DNA from: Thermoflexaceae bacterium | GTDB lineage: Bacteria; Chloroflexota; Dehalococcoidia; Tepidiformales; Tepidiformaceae | DNA length: 64,000 nt | NCBI GenBank assembly: GCA_015075555.1 | Contig: JABTUD010000002.1 | Span: forward strand, 558,001 to 622,000 | Reading direction: 5' to 3' | Shown: positions 62,158-64,000 of the stretch, piece after piece | Numbering within the stretch: position 1 is the stretch's first letter | How the letters are laid out: each line of letters begins with the position of its first letter | The notes under the pieces: generated by a model | Seen by the model: only the letters and a program-made list of their open reading frames with translations | Told to the model about the DNA's origin: nothing | The model's database searches: none | Translations under genes and position numbers: made by a program

Positions 62158-63574
62158 CGACATCGGGATAATCGGCGCTGGTCCGGGGGGCTACGTTGCG
62201 GCCATCCGCGGAGGGCAGCTCGGCCTGAAGGTGGCGCTCTTCGAGCGTGAGCGCGTGGGCGGACTCTGCCTGAACTGGGGCTGCATCCCCACCAAGGCCC
62301 TGCTGCGCAACGCCGATGTGGTGAACCTCGTCCGCGAGGCGGCGAAGTGGGGGATCACCACGGGCGAGACGCGCTTCGACCTGGGTGCAGCTATCGATCG
62401 CAGCAGGGGGGTTGTCGACAGGCTGGTCGGCGGGATCGAGGGATTGCTCCGGGACAACGGGGTTGACGTAATCGTGGGCGAGGCCAGCATCCCGAAGCCA
62501 GGAACGATCTCCTGCAGGGGCACGGTGTACGAGGCGCAGAACACGATCATCGCCACCGGGGCTTCGACGCGGATGCTGCCCGGGGTGCAGGCAGACGGCA
62601 CGGTGGTGCTCACGAGCCGCGAGGCCCTGGAACTGCGCACGCCGCCGGCGAAAGCGGTGATCATTGGCGCCGGGCCGGTGGGTGTTGAGTTCGCGCACGC
62701 GTGGGCGAGCTACGGTTCGCAGGTGACGCTGGTGGAGATGCTCGACACGCTCGTCCCGCTGGAGGACCCGGACGTTGGCCGCCAGCTGAAGCGCTCCTTC
62801 GAGGCGCGGGGAGTGCAGTGCCTCGTAAGGACGAGGGTCGATTCGATCGCCGTGGCCGGCGGCGAGGCGACGGTCACGGTGTCGGGACCGGAAGGTGAGC
62901 AGGCGATAACGGCCGGTGTGGTGCTGGTAGCGATTGGTTTCGTTCCGCACACACAGGGGTTGAACCTGGAAGGAATAGGGGTGGCCACCCAGCGCGGGTT
63001 CATCACGATTGGCGATAGGATGGAAACGAACGTGCCCGGCGTCTACGCGATCGGGGATGTCACAGGCAAGTTGATGCTGGCACACGTGGCATCGCAGCAG
63101 GGCGTGATCGTCGCCGAGCACATCGCCGGCCGCAGGACGCCCGCGCTGGACTATGTGCAGATGCCGCGTGCGACATTCTGCCAGCCGCAGGTGGGATCGA
63201 TCGGCTTCACTGAGCAGCAGGCGAAGGACGCTGGCTACGCGGTGAAGACGGGGCGGTTCCCGTTCACGGCGCTGGGCAAGGCGGTGACGGTTGATGAAAC
63301 AGAGGGCTTTGTGAAGGTGATCGCGGATGAGCCAACGGGGCAGGTCCTGGGTATCCACATGATTGGCCACGACGTGAACGAGCTGCTCGGCGAGGCGACG
63401 ATGGTCGCCCTGCTTGAAGCGACCACGGCCGAGCTGGGGTTTGCCGTACATGCGCATCCAACGCTGGCAGAAGCCGTGAAGGAAGCTGCACTGGCCGTTT
63501 CGGGCGAGGCCATCCACGTGGCGCATCGCAGGGCAGCGCGGCCCGCCGCTGGGGAAGGAGCGAAAGGCGGATGA
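62147..63574 (+). CDS. lpd: Dihydrolipoyl dehydrogenase (E3)
   Basis: A 475-residue FAD/NAD oxidoreductase from the ATG at 62147 behind AGGAG. FAD motif [17 protein letters not shown]; redox disulfide [18 protein letters not shown] motif [17 protein letters not shown]; catalytic His-Glu in [17 protein letters not shown]. It reoxidises lipoyl groups of 2-oxoacid dehydrogenase complexes and glycine cleavage. The next gene starts in its stop (ATGA), so E1 alpha is coupled to it. Confidence 0.96.
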   Translation: MAVYDIGIIGAGPGGYVAAIRGGQLGLKVALFERERVGGLCLNWGCIPTKALLRNADVVNLVREAAKWGITTGETRFDLGAAIDRSRGVVDRLVGGIEGLLRDNGVDVIVGEASIPKPGTISCRGTVYEAQNTIIATGASTRMLPGVQADGTVVLTSREALELRTPPAKAVIIGAGPVGVEFAHAWASYGSQVTLVEMLDTLVPLEDPDVGRQLKRSFEARGVQCLVRTRVDSIAVAGGEATVTVSGPEGEQAITAGVVLVAIGFVPHTQGLNLEGIGVATQRGFITIGDRMETNVPGVYAIGDVTGKLMLAHVASQQGVIVAEHIAGRRTPALDYVQMPRATFCQPQVGSIGFTEQQAKDAGYAVKTGRFPFTALGKAVTVDETEGFVKVIADEPTGQVLGIHMIGHDVNELLGEATMVALLEATTAELGFAVHAHPTLAEAVKEAALAVSGEAIHVAHRRAARPAAGEGAKGG

Positions 63575-64000
63575 CAGTGGAGACTGCGGTGACGGGCGCC
63601 TCGGGCGGGCCGGTGCTGCCGGCCGGGCAACTTGAGCGCTTCCTCTACGAGATGGCGTTTATCCGCCGCTTTGAGGAGAAGGCGGGCGAGATGTACACAC
63701 GCGGCAAGATCCGCGGCTTCCTGCACCTCTACACCGGGCAGGAAGCGTGCGCGGTGGGCGCCATCCATGCGCTTGAGGAGCGTGACAGAGTAATCGCCCA
63801 CTACCGCGACCATGGCCACGCCATCGCGAAGGGAGTGGACCCGAAGAGGGTGATGGCGGAGCTGTACGGGCGCGTGGACGGGACGAGCGGCGGCCGTGGG
63901 GGCTCGATGCACATCTATGACACGAGCAAGGGGATGATGGGCGGCTACGCGATCGTGACCGCCCACCTGCCGGTCGCGGTCGGGCTGGGCCTGGCTTCGG
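63571..64000 (+). CDS. 2-oxoacid (pyruvate/branched-chain) dehydrogenase E1 alpha, partial
   Basis: The first 143 codons of a thiamin-diphosphate E1 alpha chain, cut by the window edge. [52 protein letters not shown] and [10 protein letters not shown] are the family hallmarks. It overlaps lpd by 4 bp. E1 beta and E2 probably follow outside the window. Whether the substrate is pyruvate, branched 2-oxoacids or acetoin cannot be decided from this part. Confidence 0.93.
   Translation, partial: MTVETAVTGASGGPVLPAGQLERFLYEMAFIRRFEEKAGEMYTRGKIRGFLHLYTGQEACAVGAIHALEERDRVIAHYRDHGHAIAKGVDPKRVMAELYGRVDGTSGGRGGSMHIYDTSKGMMGGYAIVTAHLPVAVGLGLAS

Overview
The window is GC-rich, uses the standard code (mostly ATG and GTG starts, several TTG) and reads like a chromosomal segment of an aerobic, heterotrophic Chloroflexota bacterium, possibly of the Dehalococcoidia/Tepidiformia kind. 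That placement is an inference. It rests on a 46-residue two-CxxC protein (DUF5679 type) common in Chloroflexota, an A2-type cytochrome oxidase, a CIRCE heat-shock operator, many acyl-CoA dehydrogenases and hydratases, and TetR regulators with clear operators. No 16S rRNA is present to confirm it.

Layout. 1-5.6 kb: 5'-half of an acyl-CoA dehydrogenase, an autoregulated TetR repressor, an MFS exporter, comM and a methyltransferase. 5.7-7.8 kb: a TetR-type operator/promoter driving a small membrane protein, a tandem pair of paralogous ~60-residue proteins, and an NnrS-like membrane protein. 8.0-12.6 kb (+): four genes around an AtuA-like protein. 12.6-22.6 kb (-): a ten-gene CoA-thioester catabolic operon (ligase, CoA-transferase, dehydrogenase, three hydratases, flavin oxidoreductase, alcohol dehydrogenase, citryl-CoA-lyase-like protein, hydrolase) with a divergent TetR gene and two dyads on its promoter. 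23.5-33.9 kb: a hybrid histidine kinase, an acyl-CoA dehydrogenase, a dxr-rseP-membrane protein-isomerase operon and a fused proline dehydrogenase/P5C dehydrogenase. 33.9-38.0 kb: cytochrome c oxidase operon coxB-coxA-coxD-coxC plus a membrane cupredoxin. 38.1-45.8 kb: tRNA-Val, CAP protein, atypical response regulator, a decayed acetyltransferase, DinB, a ferredoxin-thioredoxin-reductase-like catalytic chain, vapBC, sucC, tRNA-Ser, a CIRCE-controlled FmdB zinc ribbon, two overlapping TetR genes and dtd.

45.8-50.8 kb: proS, then an accessory island of secreted or surface proteins. One gene there carries two in-frame amber codons, another a single -1 frameshift, and a 102-bp fragment of the first is duplicated across the proS stop codon. 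51.0-56.3 kb: the translation operon nusA-rnpM-infB-rbfA-truB, preceded by an intrinsic-terminator-like attenuator, then the DUF5679 gene. 56.3-64 kb: hisN, an aldo/keto reductase, a PAS histidine kinase, a class III aminotransferase, a methyltransferase, lpd and the start of a 2-oxoacid dehydrogenase E1 alpha gene.

The genes fit a cell that oxidises branched or terpenoid acids, proline and 2-oxoacids and passes electrons to an oxygen-reducing chain. The points most worth following are the CIRCE element in front of fmdB, the nusA leader attenuator, the double-amber M23 gene with its duplicated tail, the Leu-ligand cupredoxin in the cox operon, the orphan FTR-like chain and the tandem microproteins.
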